Assembly: GCF_024139115.2 (NCBI RefSeq)
Contig: NC_085141.1
Coordinates: 174,294,994-174,358,993, forward strand
Length of the DNA stretch: 64,000 nucleotides
Origin: Armigeres subalbatus
Lineage: Eukaryota; Arthropoda; Insecta; Diptera; Culicidae
Direction of reading: 5' to 3'
Shown: positions 37,401 to 46,780 of the stretch, one piece after another
How positions within the stretch are numbered: position 1 is the first letter of the stretch
How the letters are laid out: every line of letters begins with the position of its first letter
Position numbers and translations under genes: made by a program
The notes under the pieces: model-generated
Databases searched by the model: none
Seen by the model: the letters and a program-made list of their open reading frames with translations, nothing else
What the model was told of the DNA's origin: nothing

Positions 37401-38713
37401 ATCCAGTGGATGTTCCTGTGGGGCCCGACTCAACTGCTGTAGCTGAAACGGCTTCTGAGGATGTCGAGCCATTAAGTCCGAGTAATATTTGTATTAAACA
37501 AGAAAACAGCATCGATTTAATTATTAAACTAGATGATAAGGAAGAGGGAACTGAAAACAAAATACTAGAAGAGGAGGTTGAGGCACTTGAAGAAGTTGCA
37601 GCAGCTTCGTTTGTTGAAGAGGAATCTACTTCGAACTTAAATGCTAGTTCAACCGAGAATGAGGAAGCTTGTAGCACTTCAAATCAGAACATGGTAGAGG
37701 AAGAACTGGAATATTCAGAAGTATATTTAGATATGACAGATGACAGCCCGGAAGGAGCACAGTACAATATCGTAACTGAAGGCGAAGATGATGTAGAAGA
37801 TGACACGATTGTTGGCAAAGCCGAATCAGAGCACTCTCAAGAGGGAAATGCTGGTAAATCCATATGCTGTGGTTGCCAAATGGTATTCAGTTCTAATGCA
37901 GAGCTTGCACAGCATTCCAATGATGAGCATGGAAAAATGAGACTGAAGCATAGTGCTAAACCGTTCGAGTGTGATGTTTGCTTCAAACGTTTCCTCAGTG
38001 AGGCTCGATTACTAATACACAAGAATGATGTATATCGCGAGAAAAATCATGTTTGTGACATGTGTAACGCCCGCTTTTCTTGTCGCGGCTCTTTACTAAA
38101 CCATAAAAAAACTCACGCCGAAAGAACTTACTTCTGCGAAGATTGCGACAAATCTTTCCACACCTGTAGCACGTTAAAGTCCCACCGCTTGCTACATACT
38201 AATAATAAGCAGTACAAATGTCTAGCGGAAAACTGTGACAAGACTTTTCGCAGAATTTCTGACCTGCACATTCATCTGGTCTCTCATTCCGATGAACGCC
38301 CGTTCGAATGTGAAACATGCTCTAGACGTTTCAAATCGAAAGCCCACTTAGTACACCATGGTAAAGTCCATACCAAAGAGAAGCCCTACAAATGTAACAA
38401 GTGCGACAAAGCTTTCGGGACGTACTCGGCCCGCAAGTTTCATCAATTCGGTCACGAAGGAATTCATCCATATAAGTGCATTTATTGCGATAAGACTTAT
38501 CAACGTAACGCAAAACTTCAAGTTCACATCCGTCGCATCCATACCGGTGAGCGTCCGTTCGCCTGTGATATGTGCGACGATGCTCGATTCTACCAGAACT
38601 CCGAGCTAACTGCCCACAAAAGACAGTTTCACAACCTGGATATAAATAATGAACGGACTCAGAAGGAAGCGGAAGGGGAGGAGGATGAAGATGTGGAAAT
38701 GGAAGATGAATAG
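28309..38713 (+). CDS. ZAD C2H2 zinc-finger transcription factor, 569 aa in three coding exons
   Basis: Joining 28309-28422, 29931-30067 and 37255-38713 gives 1710 nt (569 codons plus stop) with consistent phases 0 and 2. Residues 1-80 form the zinc-finger-associated domain, with zinc cysteines 4 and 7 (CRVC) and 50 and 53 (CKEC), as in insect ZAD proteins that dimerise through this domain. A long acidic linker follows to about residue 285. Nine C2H2 fingers span about 288-543. Finger 2 (CDVC...LLIHKNDVY) has lost its last histidine, and finger 9 has an extra residue after its second cysteine. The tail (GEEDEDVEMEDE) is acidic. Nuclear DNA binding and transcriptional regulation are inferred from family knowledge; the target and exact orthologue are unknown. 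Introns of 1508 bp and 7187 bp hold the repeats listed below. Confidence 0.92.
28423..28962. other. intron 1, left part
   Basis: No repeat partner seen. An 83-codon frame (28589-28840) lacks coding features. Confidence 0.45.
28963..30523. repeat. large imperfect palindrome enclosing ZAD-ZNF coding exon 2 in its right arm
   Basis: Centre near 29540. Inner arms: about 29314-29480 with 29600-29790 (both carry GAACATTGAAAGCTTACGAT or its complement). Outer arms: 28963-29300 with 30185-30523 (both carry GTAGGCGTAGTAGCGGACAC or a close complement). In the left arm the inner and outer parts are separated by only about 11 bp, but in the right arm by about 395 bp that contain exon 29931-30067 with its splice sites. 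Divergence between arms is moderate. Confidence 0.8.
29931..30067 (+). CDS. ZAD-ZNF coding exon 2 (second half of ZAD)
   Basis: A 137-nt exon between ACTTTTTCAG and AAAA|GTAAGT encodes ISKGDGLPRFICKECSEEIQ onward to THQ plus two bases of the next codon. It supplies the second zinc cysteine pair. Confidence 0.9.
30612..30892 (-). mobile_element. Feilai-like tRNA-derived SINE (copy F1)
   Basis: Minus-strand reading: GGCCCTCCTTAGCCGTGCGG (box A region), GTTCGATTCCCGG (box B), TCGACTTCCCTGGGCATAAA and a tail ending GCCAATAAGAAG. It matches copies F2 (55564-55840) and F3 (44999-45250). The name Feilai is from memory of the Aedes aegypti SINE. Confidence 0.8.
30893..31181. other. intron 2, no feature recognised
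   Basis: AT-rich intron sequence without repeat partners. Confidence 0.4.
31182..31728. repeat. perfect 99-bp inverted repeat with 349-bp spacer
   Basis: 31182-31280 and 31630-31728 are identical reverse complements over 99 bp (GAAATTCAGTTTAACACGTA ... CGATTCGCAA). No mismatch was seen, so the pair is either very young or homogenised by conversion. The spacer has no ORF. Confidence 0.85.
31882..31975 (+). repeat. family Z fragment
   Basis: AACCTTCTATAGAAGTCTTGGAGACC and ATGTTATATACCAA match the middle of the 5126-5430 repeat. The match to 20 bases at a time is good, but both ends are missing. Confidence 0.5.
32085..33235. mobile_element. TIR element of ACACTGAGAAAAAAT type, 1.15 kb
   Basis: The left end TACTGAGGAAAAAATCTATA and the right end AATATTGATTTTTTTGTAGTGT are approximate complements; TTATGTGTGG(G)AC-type motifs lie just inside on both sides. 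A GC-rich middle (32430-32830) holds about 143-bp repeats with CCACTCGCGTTGCATCGG. ORFs there read through the repeat. Confidence 0.5.
33330..34266 (-). mobile_element. S1 SINE split by a 0.6-kb insertion
   Basis: The 33330-33612 part ends with box B (complement of GAACCGAACCCATGACCATC). The 34205-34266 part carries the box A end (complement of AGTGTGTAGCCAACTAGGCC). In the intact S1 copies these two pieces are contiguous. Confidence 0.7.
33613..34204. mobile_element. element inserted in the S1 SINE
   Basis: Rich in TTGTTTCAATC and GATTGAAACAACAAT motifs in both orientations. Its ends (TAGAATCAACC and the complement of GCAAGATTCTTC) are only loosely inverted. No coding capacity recognised. 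Confidence 0.5.
34422..34462 (+). repeat. family Z 3'-end fragment
   Basis: TCGAGAAAGGCATCGTCACC followed by GCTAGGTGGATTAAT and poly-T, matching the 3' end at 5395-5430. Confidence 0.6.
34558..34650 (-). mobile_element. tRNA-like SINE head
   Basis: The complement reads AGGTCCTTCGTAGCTTAGTT (box A) ... GGGTCATGGGTTCGAGGCC (box B). It looks like a SINE promoter or tRNA pseudogene; the anticodon arm is not convincing. Positions 34651-34900 hold no defined feature. Confidence 0.5.
34900..36142 (+). mobile_element. R1-clade LINE, internally deleted (ORF1 end joined to ORF2 end)
   Basis: The ORF1 C-terminus (about 34930-35209) encodes VGWSVC, then three CCHC-like knuckles starting CFKCLEPGNKQWDC and CRRCGLEGHKAQCC, ending CPAFKRAAKSQ and a stop. 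Only about 40 bp later the C-terminal end of ORF2 appears (35250-35480: CAGLEETEEHVLFVCSSF, TTPDNLVRRMCKDEVGWNAV). Endonuclease and RT are missing. A long 3' UTR ends in poly-A at about 36130-36142. Such a unit could move only with borrowed enzymes. The R1 assignment is from remembered motifs. Confidence 0.75.
36143..36285 (-). repeat. family Z copy, minus strand
   Basis: The complement begins GCCTTTCGCGTATTATACTA and continues through GTGTTATATACCAATCGACT. It directly follows the poly-A of the R1-like unit and is truncated compared with 5126-5430. Confidence 0.7.
36286..36455. repeat. fragment of the element at 45836-46368, opposite orientation
   Basis: TTTGATTTTGGTTTGAG, GGGGGCGGAGTCAAGG and TGTAGTGAAGTTGCACAAA match the complement of 46130-46240. 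The end GGTCAATCTGCTTGACCGTG resembles the terminal repeat of that element. Only part of the element remains. The rest to 36950 includes loose TACAGTCGACTCTC-type repeats near 36708. Confidence 0.6.
36950..37168 (-). mobile_element. Feilai-like SINE, divergent copy (F4)
   Basis: The complement has ATAAGTTCGATTCTCGGTCC (box B), CCCTGGGCATAG and TTAATAACTGAGG, in the same order as F1-F3 but clearly diverged. It ends about 90 bp before coding exon 3. Confidence 0.6.
37255..38713 (+). CDS. ZAD-ZNF coding exon 3 (acidic linker and nine C2H2 fingers)
   Basis: The acceptor TTTTATTCACAG precedes G, which completes the lysine codon split by intron 2. The exon encodes IRIVEFYLQQ, an Asp/Glu-rich linker, then fingers beginning at cysteines near 37865, 37970 and onward to about 38630. 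Linkers such as HTKEKP and HTGERP between later fingers are canonical. The stop is TAG 38711-38713; AATAAA at about 38919 is a possible polyadenylation signal. Confidence 0.92.
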
Positions 38714-39879
38714 GATATAGAGAAGCGAATTGTACCATAAAGCATAACAGTTCATAGTTTGTGATGTATATAATATATTAAATAGATTATATACTGTACG
38801 GAAACTAGAATATATTTTGCTAAATCATCAACTTAAAAACAGTTTTTTTAATCTCAAGAACTCTGATATCTGTGTAAAATGTGGTGAGGTAGGAACGGTC
38901 AATTCCAAAATCTAAAAAATAAATATGAGATGACATTCCTTTGAAACGATTTAACTCATGAACTAAACTACCTAATTAGGTAAGGACTTGCATGGACATG
39001 TTGAGTTGCTTTCGGTTTGGTTTTAGGCGTAATTAACCTGATAGACCATTTGATCTCAACTCCAGGACAGTTTTTGTTCACAATGGCTCTAGGTGCTTAC
39101 ATGGACATGTTGGAGGCTTTGTTAGAAATTAACTACAGAATTTTTTTAACTTTTGTTTAAAATTAAGTAGGGGGAGATTCCTCAGTAAGGGACTTCTAAG
39201 CCTTCGTTCAACGCGACATTCAATAACTATCCGGGTGAAGGTAACTGCTAAACCGTAAATACAAGGTAGGTATAATAGTTTATTAATTCATACGAACCAT
39301 ATTTGAGCATTTGAGGACCCCCAATTGGGTTGCTATTAAATCCCAAATAGTAATCTATAAGCAGTTGGGGTAAGAAAGGTAAAAAAATATACATGACAGC
39401 TATCAGTATGCAATCTACGAAATACTCCGTTACAACGCAACGCAACTTAATTAATTACAATGGTGATGTTCACACAGTTGAAATCCTTGGCAATGTTTCA
39501 CATCTGTATCGAGACAACATTTTTTGGGAGACAGCAACGAGAGGAAGACATACGAATGGGGTTTAACGGTAGAGAACAGGAGCAAGACATTCTTAAGGGA
39601 CTACGACACCAAAAGGGATGGATGGACGACGAATATAACCTAACAAACCCTAGTTTTAATGATGATGATTTTTTTGCTTAGTTTAAAATTTGAAAAATGG
39701 TTTCTTTATTACATAGTCGCCTCTTCACAGTAAGCTTTTCATATCCTCGCGTTGAAGCAATAACGATGGCGTTGACGTTTTAGTCCACATTCAAAAGAAC
39801 AATCGCTCTCTATGAGTGATTGTTTGTTTATCCTCACGATGGATGAACAATTCAACACGGAGTGCCTGAAAGATCGTGT
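38714..39879. other. ZAD-ZNF 3' UTR and unclassified sequence
   Basis: The 3' UTR probably ends near 38940 (AATAAA). GCATGGACATGTTG recurs near 38990 and 39090. An ORF of 73 codons at 39460-39681 is unrecognised and lacks support. Confidence 0.4.
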
Positions 39880-40326
39880 TAAAGTGCGCGTCGGTTCGGT
39901 TCCAGTTACGCGTTTCTCGGTATGCAAAAGCTACCAAGCTTACATTGTGCGAAATTTTCTCTTAACTTCGGGACAATCCAGGTAACAAATGAAAGTTGAT
40001 ACAGTTCTTGAGTGTGCGTCGGCTCGGTCGTAGAAGGGCGATCCTCAGTGTGTAGAAGCCACCGGGCCTGCATTGTATTAGTTTTTCTTTGTCGCGATAC
40101 CATGAAGGTAAAAAAGTTTTTAATATAGTGTTCACTTAAAAAGTAGAACGGTCTCGAGGCCACAGATTTTTGTTCTGCTTTGTGCGTTAAGTTATTCAAA
40201 TAATTAAGTGCGTAATCGGACGTGATTGTTCAAAACAGAACGGTCTCGAGATCAGGGAATTTTTGTTCTATTAGTGCGGTCAGTAATTGAACTAATTAGT
40301 GCGCGATAGTCAAACTACACGTTATA
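39880..40326. repeat. two pairs of tandem repeats (LINE 5'-UTR-like)
   Basis: Pair one: units of about 127 bp starting GTGCGCGTCGGTTCGGTTCC (39886) and GTGTGCGTCGGCTCGGTCGT (40013). Pair two: units of about 95 bp starting GAACGGTCTCGAGGCCA (40145) and GAACGGTCTCGAGATCA (40240). Tandem, G-rich monomers of this sort are common as promoters in LINE 5' UTRs; no ORF follows here. Confidence 0.55.
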
Positions 40327-40328
40327 CA

Positions 40329-40393
40329 GCATTTATTCGAATAGGATTTTGTGCAATAACTGTGCAATAAAAATCCTATTCGACTAAATGCTG
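40329..40393. repeat. 65-nt stem-loop
   Basis: CAGCATTTATTCGAATAGGA pairs with TCCTATTCGACTAAATGCTG almost perfectly; the loop is about 18 nt. Size and symmetry resemble a microRNA precursor, but it lies among LINE-like repeats. Nothing else is recognised up to 40911. Confidence 0.6.
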
Positions 40394-40911
40394 ATGTCAT
40401 ATTAGAAATTTGGAGACAGCACTCGTCGATAGAAAATCCTTCCGCACGCGATGGCATATGAGCAAGTCAAACCACCTTCCTTTTGCCAGTGGAGATATAC
40501 CAGCTTCCACACTGATATTCCTCCCTCCCCCTTCATACGGGAGCTTGGCAGAAGGAAGGTCGTGTGATATGTGCCATCACAAATATTGCCCTCCGCTCGC
40601 TTTCAAATCGACTTCTATAAAAACATTCTTCATGCCTGCCGTATCCTAACGGAACTATCAATTCTATACTTTCGCCTCTAATTCTATCATGAACATGTGC
40701 GTCTAAGTTTGGAAGATGATATTAGCATTTCCATATCATTGTTTTTTCCGAAGTTTTATCTATCAAACTAATTGATGCGTTATTTAAGTCTAACTTTGTT
40801 CCGGATAGACAATACTGCTTGATGTTATAAATTTTATAGGTATCAAAATAAAACTACATCTTGGTGGCCGTAAAGCAGAATCGTAAATAAAAAATGTAAA
40901 TGAATAAATTC

Positions 40912-41059
40912 CACTACTTTATTGTACCTTTGACAGATACGTATTTCGACCTCAACAGTAACGCATTGAAGACGACTTGACTCGACTTGAAGTACGAGAC
41001 ACTGAAGACGACCTTACTGTTGAGGTCGAAATACGTTTCTGTCAAAGGTGCAATAAAGT
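40912..41059. mobile_element. palindromic MITE, family P (split copy, left part)
   Basis: Contains GACAGATACGTATTTCGACC in both orientations and AAGTACGAGACACTGAAGAC. Its right outer end continues only at 44339-44400 (AAGTAGTGGAATTAAATG ... TATGACAAGTGAA), because a 3.3-kb element is inserted. Confidence 0.8.
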
Positions 41060-41144
41060 GGTCGTACACTAATTACGTAAGCAATTATGGGAGGAGGGGT
41101 GTTAATGCCTCTTTATTGGTGAATATTTATCTCGAATAGTTTTG

Positions 41145-41640
41145 TAACAGATGATTTGGGCACCCCTATTGATACAATTCTACTTTGAATCCAATTCTGT
41201 TTTATTAGTGTACGAGTGATCGCTGTACATCTATACTTATCATAAGTTAGTGTTTCTTTGTAAAAACATAAGAATAGTAGTGATCAAGACAATTGAAATT
41301 GCGTTCAACTAAAAATATATGAATACGAACCCATATTGTAATCTGCAACACTATATTGTATAGGAAGCGTATAAAAGTCCAAAGTGACAGCTAGTCTTTA
41401 GTCAGTCTGTGGGAGTCTTAGTCAGTCTTTGAGAGTAGTTAAAACTCAGCCGCCACATATCATGTGGCTAAACAACAGCAACAGTTAGTCCAAGAGTTCA
41501 AGTGTACAAGTAGAATATCGATAATAAACCGTGAAAAGCAAGAATGTTTTATTGTAGTGTCTCTAAGATGAAGAAAGCTTCCGTTTCGATTTGCCCTAGC
41601 CAAACCAGCATCCCCGACTTGAGCTCCTGGCGCTGACAAG
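41145..41640 (+). mobile_element. possible solo LTR with primer-binding-site-like sequence
   Basis: TGTAACAGATG at 41145 could be an LTR start. GCGTATAAAAGTCC (TATA, 41370) is followed about 30 bp later by TCTTTAGTCAGTCTGTGGG, with AATAAA near 41526 and CCTGGCGCTGACAAGGGGG near 41626, like a primer-binding site. No second LTR or gag/pol was found. Confidence 0.35.
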
Positions 41641-43544
41641 GGGGTCAGACATTTTCTTACGCTCCATATAAATAAAAAAAAACGAACAGTGGGTAATGTC
41701 TGTGACATAACCGCTAAGTGGACGTAGGACTTGACTTGACCATGCCTTTAAGATACATAATATGTCCAGATTTCTCACATCAACTATTTTGGATAAATAA
41801 TCGGCGTTGCATACCATTCCTTGGCAAAATCTTCTCATCAAACCGACACAGAAATCAAATCTACCTCGAACAAGAATCATCAAAAAAAATTCAGGAGGTA
41901 TCTGTCACGAAATATTAGCCTCGACAGTGGCAACCTTCCCACTCAATGAAAATAAATACTAAGGTATGGAAATCCATATATTGTGTGCGTGCCTTTCGTG
42001 TATGGCGAAAAAGCCTTCACTACTACATTCGAACGAGCTCCCATAAGAAGCCGTGCAAATATGTACGTCAACATTTGCTGTTTACATTTTCCATCATCCA
42101 CTAATACACTTGCATTTGGTCTTCTTCCTCACCTTCTATCTATTCTCATTGCTTCCCACTGAAGGACTGCCTGAAATAAACCACAAGTTGGCTCAGCAGG
42201 GGATGTAGACTGTATCTCAGCTCTTCCACTAAAGAGCCTTCTAATCCGTGCGATAGCACCTGAAGGAGAACATTATTTTTAACTCTTAGAGCCTTGAAAA
42301 AGGCTGTTTGCTTCGGCTAAGTGCAAAAAGTAAGAAAACGATCTTTTCAAATAACCGCGAATTTCTAGTGATGGTATAGAAAAGACTGAATGCTCTGCGA
42401 TGATGATGGTTTGTTTTTGAGGGATATTAATGAATGCTCTGCGAGCGAATGCACTTTTCTTTTATACTACTTAATTTTGAATCTTCTCTGCTTCCCAGTT
42501 GGTGGGCCAATCAGCTAGCGTCTTGTATCCCGCTTCTTTGTCAGCCAAAGCGTCATCATTATCAACGCGTTCGAGAAGGGCTTCTTCTTTTTTACGCTTG
42601 TTGCTCGCTGCTGGCGTCTATTTCCTAACGGGACTTTTCGCTAGATACAGGCCAATAAGCCGGGCAAGCGAGCTTAGAATTGCAGTTTAGGTGGGAAGTA
42701 CGTGTTCTTTTCTGAGACAACATTGTTAGTAGTAGAAGGAAGGAAACACCCGGACATGGGATTTCGGGTGATAAGATTTAGAATTGGTAACATGGGACGA
42801 TCATTCAGTCACGTTCGCTTTGTGTGCGGTCAGTATCAAACAATGTTTATCTACATATTTTTTTATCAATGCCAAAAAATCCAACATTTGATGAAAAATC
42901 GATTGATAGTTTATGGATGTTTGAGCTGTTATCGGTGTTTTTTTATCCAAATATGATTATGTGAGAGATTTGGACATCTTATGAATCTTTAAAGGAATCT
43001 TCAAAGTCAAGCGAAGTCCTTCGTCCACTTCGCGGTTAAATCATAAAAAATATCCACTGTTAGTTTTGACGCTATTTATGAAAATCACGCATAAAATTTT
43101 ATCTCTAGAATATTGGATTTGGCACCCAAGTACAATATCTATCCCGAAGGGTATTGAAAGCATTGATATTGATCTCTATTATTGGCTCTCTGAAGAATCA
43201 TTTGTTTTCTGGACATACATGCTGCATCATGTGGCTTTTCTTTAGCCTGTCTCGGCTCAGCACCGATGCCGGCCGGTCTCGGCTCGACTCTGCTGCTGCT
43301 GCCGGTATCTGCTCAGCATTGCTGCTTTGTCGGGTCTGTAGGGTGGACTGCTGATGTACTGGCTAGGTTTCGGCTGATGGTGGTCGCTTCGATGGTGTCG
43401 AGCCGAAAAAGCGGTCGGTGCAGACTTCATTCCCTGTTAAAAGGTGTGAGTGCTGTTCAATCGATGATGCGGTTGCTTCGCTTGTCCCGGTCAGAATGAA
43501 AGTAAAAAATCGCGTTGCGCTATTTTATGGCTTCTCGGCAGACC

Positions 43545-43880
43545 CAGCGGCTGCTCATTCGCTGGTGTCTGCACCAATCAGAACGTGATAATGGAATGAT
43601 GCAAGAATTATGCAGTACCCATATTTATAGGTTCCCTTGATCTCAATGTTTTTCATTGAAAACAGTTTCATGCCTATTGAAACAAGTTTTTCGGGTCTTA
43701 TCAAGCATGGACATGGAAGGCATACTTGAAATCTGTCGATTGAGGGGCTTCCCGCAGAAATTCGTCCACTGAGACGAACGCTATTAACGTTTAAAATCTT
43801 TCAACACAGCGTAACGGGGTCGATTTGAATATTTTGAAAGGACACCCGGTATAGTGAAGAGAGACGTAAGTCCTACGTCA
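43545..43880 (+). repeat. dispersed repeat, shared with 54135-54450
   Basis: Both copies contain TATTGAAACAAGTTTTT, GGCATACTT(G/A)AAATCTGT, AAATCTTTCAACACA(G/A)CGTAACG and GACACCCGGTA in the same order. Confidence 0.75.
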
Positions 43881-44338
43881 AAATGTAGAGGGTTGTATCA
43901 AAGATACGACTGTAATTTGAACGTGGAATTACGTATAGTGCGATACTGGATGCGAAATTTGATCATCAACATTTTATGCCGAAATGTTGGCAATTAACTG
44001 TTAAAGTAGAATTTCAAAATTGGCTGGCGAAATTAATTTTTTCAATAATTAAATGCATTGAATCATTTGTTTACAATAGTTGAATGGAATCTTAGAGAGC
44101 TTTCTGATCGATTTACACTAAGATCTCCGGGATCTGTTGAAAAACGGCTGAGTTATTGGCTTTTACATCCTGACCTCTTTTCGTGACGGTCTTAAATTCG
44201 AAACTTTGGAATGACCCCCCTATCTTACCGAAGGACGTAATTCTACGTCAAAAATATTTATGTGGGAAGAATCTTACATGGAGGGAGGTGGGATTGAAAA
44301 ACCCAGAAAAAATGCTTACGTGATTAGTGTACGGCCCC

Positions 44339-44400
44339 AAAGTAGTGGAATTAAATGTAACAGTACAAACTCGAGTTCTATGACAAGTGAATACATTCCA
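44339..44400. mobile_element. family P MITE, right remnant
   Basis: Continuation of the MITE at 40912-41059 after the 3.3-kb insertion, judged against the complete copy at 14184-14429. Positions 44401-44998 are AT-rich and have no recognised feature. Confidence 0.65.
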
Positions 44401-44998
44401 CTAAAAGCTTGAAATAATTTTCATATAAAACTAGATTTTTTTCAAAAAGATTTCCATTTTTTTTTCTTTTGTTCTTTTCTTACTTGTTATATGAATAACA
44501 ATAAGTTTATCTATCATCTTCGACAAGCAAACATTATTTAATAAATTTGAAACTCGGTGTCATTACAGTTTCAAATCAGATCATAATTACAATACACCAG
44601 TCGAGCAGTTGCATATCAGTTTCAAAAAGTGCTCGATAAATAAAATTACAACTCTGCAAGTTAAAAATGAAGTTAAAAGCCATCGGAATCTTTTTTTTTC
44701 TTCAAGAAGGCCTTTACTTTTTTGCTGCTAACTAAAGACTAACATTATTCAAATAATTATTATTACAAATAACCTAGCACTCGCGAAAAATGCCTACCGC
44801 AGTCCTGCTGCAGTCCCAAGTTCATTCGATCGCCTCGATATCGATCGGTGGAACTGCTGATGGTGCTCGATGGTTCTGCTGTTGAAATCTACAAAAATGA
44901 ATTTAAAAAAAAAAAACGTTTTAAAATATTCGTCTTGTTGTCCGACATAAGAAAGGTCTCAGCATGGTGGTGCAGCTCTTTTTTTTTATTGCAGTCAC

Positions 44999-45250
44999 AG
45001 GCCCCCCTTTAGCCGTGCGGTAGGATGCGCGGCTACGAAGCTTGGTTGCTGGGTTCAATTCTCCGTGCCGATCCTAGGCAATTTTCGGATTGGAAAATGT
45101 CTAGACTTCATGATATACAGCCTCATGATATACAAATGCAAAAATGGTAACTTGTCTTAGAAACCTCGCAGTTACTAACTGTGGATGTGCTTAATGAACA
45201 CTAAGCTGCGAGGCGGCAATGTCCCAGTGGGGGATGTAATTCCAATGGAG
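44999..45250 (+). mobile_element. Feilai-like SINE (copy F3)
   Basis: TTTAGCCGTGCGGTAGGATG, GGTTCAATTCTCCGTGCCG (box B) and AGCTGCGAGGCGGCAATGTC in the plus orientation. More diverged than F1 and F2. Confidence 0.75.
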
Positions 45251-45329
45251 AGTCACAGACAGTATGAATAGAAGCACGATTGCGTTACTTTCTTTTATAA
45301 TTTTCTTTAGACCTAGTTAGACCTGCCAC

Positions 45330-45663
45330 TAACTCTTCTCAGAATGAGAAAACAATGGATCGCCGATGAGACCTGGAGAAAGATAGAAGAGTAAAAAGAA
45401 GCCAAAGCCGCCATAGAGCGAACAGAAACTAGAGGAGCCAAAGTCTTCGTCCGTTAACGACACTCGGTTCTGGAGGAGGAAGTGAAACGCTCATGTCGAC
45501 GGGACAAGCGAGCGTGGGCGGACTCTCTGACAGACGGAGAGAGAGCCGCAGCAACCGGGGACATTCCCCTCCTCTATGATATCTCACGACGCTTAAGCGG
45601 GGCGAAGATGAATGCAGCGATGCCTGTGAAAGACCCACATGGTCAGTTCGACACTGTTGTTTT
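45330..45663 (+). pseudogene. LINE X ORF2, segment 1 (between endonuclease and RT)
   Basis: Reads QWIADETWRKIEE, then an in-frame stop, KEAKAAIERTETRGAK, CRRDKRAWADSLTDGERAAA and LLYDISRRLSGAKMNAAMPV. This is the linker region typical of LINE ORF2 proteins upstream of RT. It stops at the nested element and resumes at 46411. With segments 2-4 it forms one interrupted copy. The clade is not certain (RTE/L2-like). Confidence 0.7.
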
Positions 45664-45835
45664 ATAATTGGGCGAAAGTCGCAAACGTAAACTATGTCTT
45701 TTCCCGCAAATTTTTCAACAACTAGGACCGCTCCCAGCTAACAGCCACTTGGAACTTTTTGAGCTGCGCGCCTTCTACCGAACGAAAGTGGAAAATACCG
45801 CCAGAAGTCTCCAATTTGCCTGAAATCAGCATAAT

Positions 45836-46368
45836 GGTACGTACACATGGTCAAGCAGTTTGACGAACATTGACTCAACCTAGTGGCATAGCCAGAAAAT
45901 TGGTCTGGGAAGTTTTCTGTAATTTTTTTTCGATTTTTATTTTATTTTTGTCCTTTGGGAGGGGGGGATGGTGTTATGTCCAAAACCGCCCCCGTGGCTA
46001 CGCCACTGCTCCACCCCTCGTTCAATCAAGCTTCGACCATATTCTACAAACCGCAACACGAACACTCAATTTATTCGACCCACACACGAACGACCGACGC
46101 GCCAAATGGAACACCAACCATCAAAAAATATATGGGGCTTTGTGCGACTTCACTACAAACGCTCAAACATGTTCGGTAAGCTTTGTCTACGCCCCCGACA
46201 GCTCAAACCAAAATCAAACCGCTTTGATTTTTTTTTCCAACCGAGCCACCAACTGTCAAATAGTTGTTCCAAAAACTTCACACACGGTCAGACAAAGCAG
46301 CAACCGAGGCATTTTCTTGGGAGTGGAGTCAATGTTAGTCAAACTGCTTGACTGGTGTGTACGCTACA
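45836..46368. mobile_element. TIR element nested in the previous one
   Basis: Ends ACACATGGTCAAGCAGTTTG and the complement of CAAACTGCTTGACTGGTGTG; ORFs of 74-179 aa crossing it are spurious. A partial relative lies at 36286-36455. Confidence 0.75.
45882..46007. mobile_element. MITE with AGTGGCRTAGCCA ends, third nesting level
   Basis: TAGTGGCATAGCCAGAAAA and GTGGCTACGCCACTG are inverted ends; the interior is T- and G-rich. Confidence 0.65.
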
Positions 46369-46410
46369 TAAGACATCAATGTTTACGTCTGCGACTTTCG
46401 CGCTTATGAA

Positions 46411-46612
46411 ACAACAATGTCGAGTTATTGACCGTCCCAACTGACCAGCTGAAACGCTGGTTCGAGCACATAGAACAACTTTTTCATGTGGCAGTCAGGT
46501 CACCACCACCTAGGCATGATCTGCCTAGGATCCGACGTATAACATGCGTCAATACCAAAGCTCCATCACTGCTGTTGATTCAAAGATTCAGAGTCCCCTC
46601 GTCACTGAGTCT
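46411..46612 (+). pseudogene. LINE X ORF2, segment 2
   Basis: Reads TDQLKRWFEHIEQLFHVAVR and PPPRHDLPRIRRITCVNTKA, then LLLIQRF, continuing the linker of segment 1 up to the N-terminal edge of the RT domain. It ends at a GCCCAGTTAAAAA-rich break. Confidence 0.75.
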
Positions 46613-46624
46613 TTGTTGTTGTTT

Positions 46625-46735
46625 TTTGACGGATAACTGCTTTTTAACTGGGCTTTGGCCCAGTTATCAAACGCCCAGTTAAAAAACAGTCCAGTTAAAA
46701 AGCGCCCAGTTAGCGAACTGTTGCTGTACCTTGCA
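46625..46735. repeat. pogo-like MITE end at the left inversion breakpoint
   Basis: Tandem GCCCAGTTAAAAAGC-type units ending in CAGTTAGCGAACTGTTGCTG. A matching end in the same orientation lies at 52866-52942. Confidence 0.55.
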
Positions 46736-46780
46736 TCCTGTCGACCGGGAAAGTAGCGGTGTCCCAGACATTACGAAATC
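46736..46780 (-). pseudogene. LINE X ORF2, segment 3c, inverted
   Basis: On the minus strand, FRNVWDTATFPVDRMQG, preceded by LLHR inside the duplicated target site of the Juan insertion. It belongs before segment 4 (KVPKAGDLT), which lies on the plus strand at 52943. Confidence 0.7.

Larger units (their letters stand above)
41060..44338. mobile_element. 3.3-kb TIR element inserted in the family P MITE
   Basis: The left end GGTCGTACACTAATTACGTA and right end TACGTGATTAGTGTACGGCC are complements. The MITE sequence on each side resumes with AAAGT, a possible 5-bp target duplication. No transposase ORF is visible; the interior includes an LTR-like segment, and two stretches shared with other places in the window (43545-43880 and 44165-44262). 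The rest is unclassified. Confidence 0.65.
45664..46408. mobile_element. TIR element, GGGCGAAAGTCGC family, inserted in LINE X
   Basis: Ends GGGCGAAAGTCGCAAACGTA and the complement of ACGTCTGCGACTTTCGCGC. The left 180 bp match the complement of 7196-7375. Another element is nested inside. Confidence 0.75.

Noticed and set aside
45870..46409. 179-aa plus-strand frame
   Set aside because: It crosses the ends of three nested TIR elements; no domain and no coding signal.
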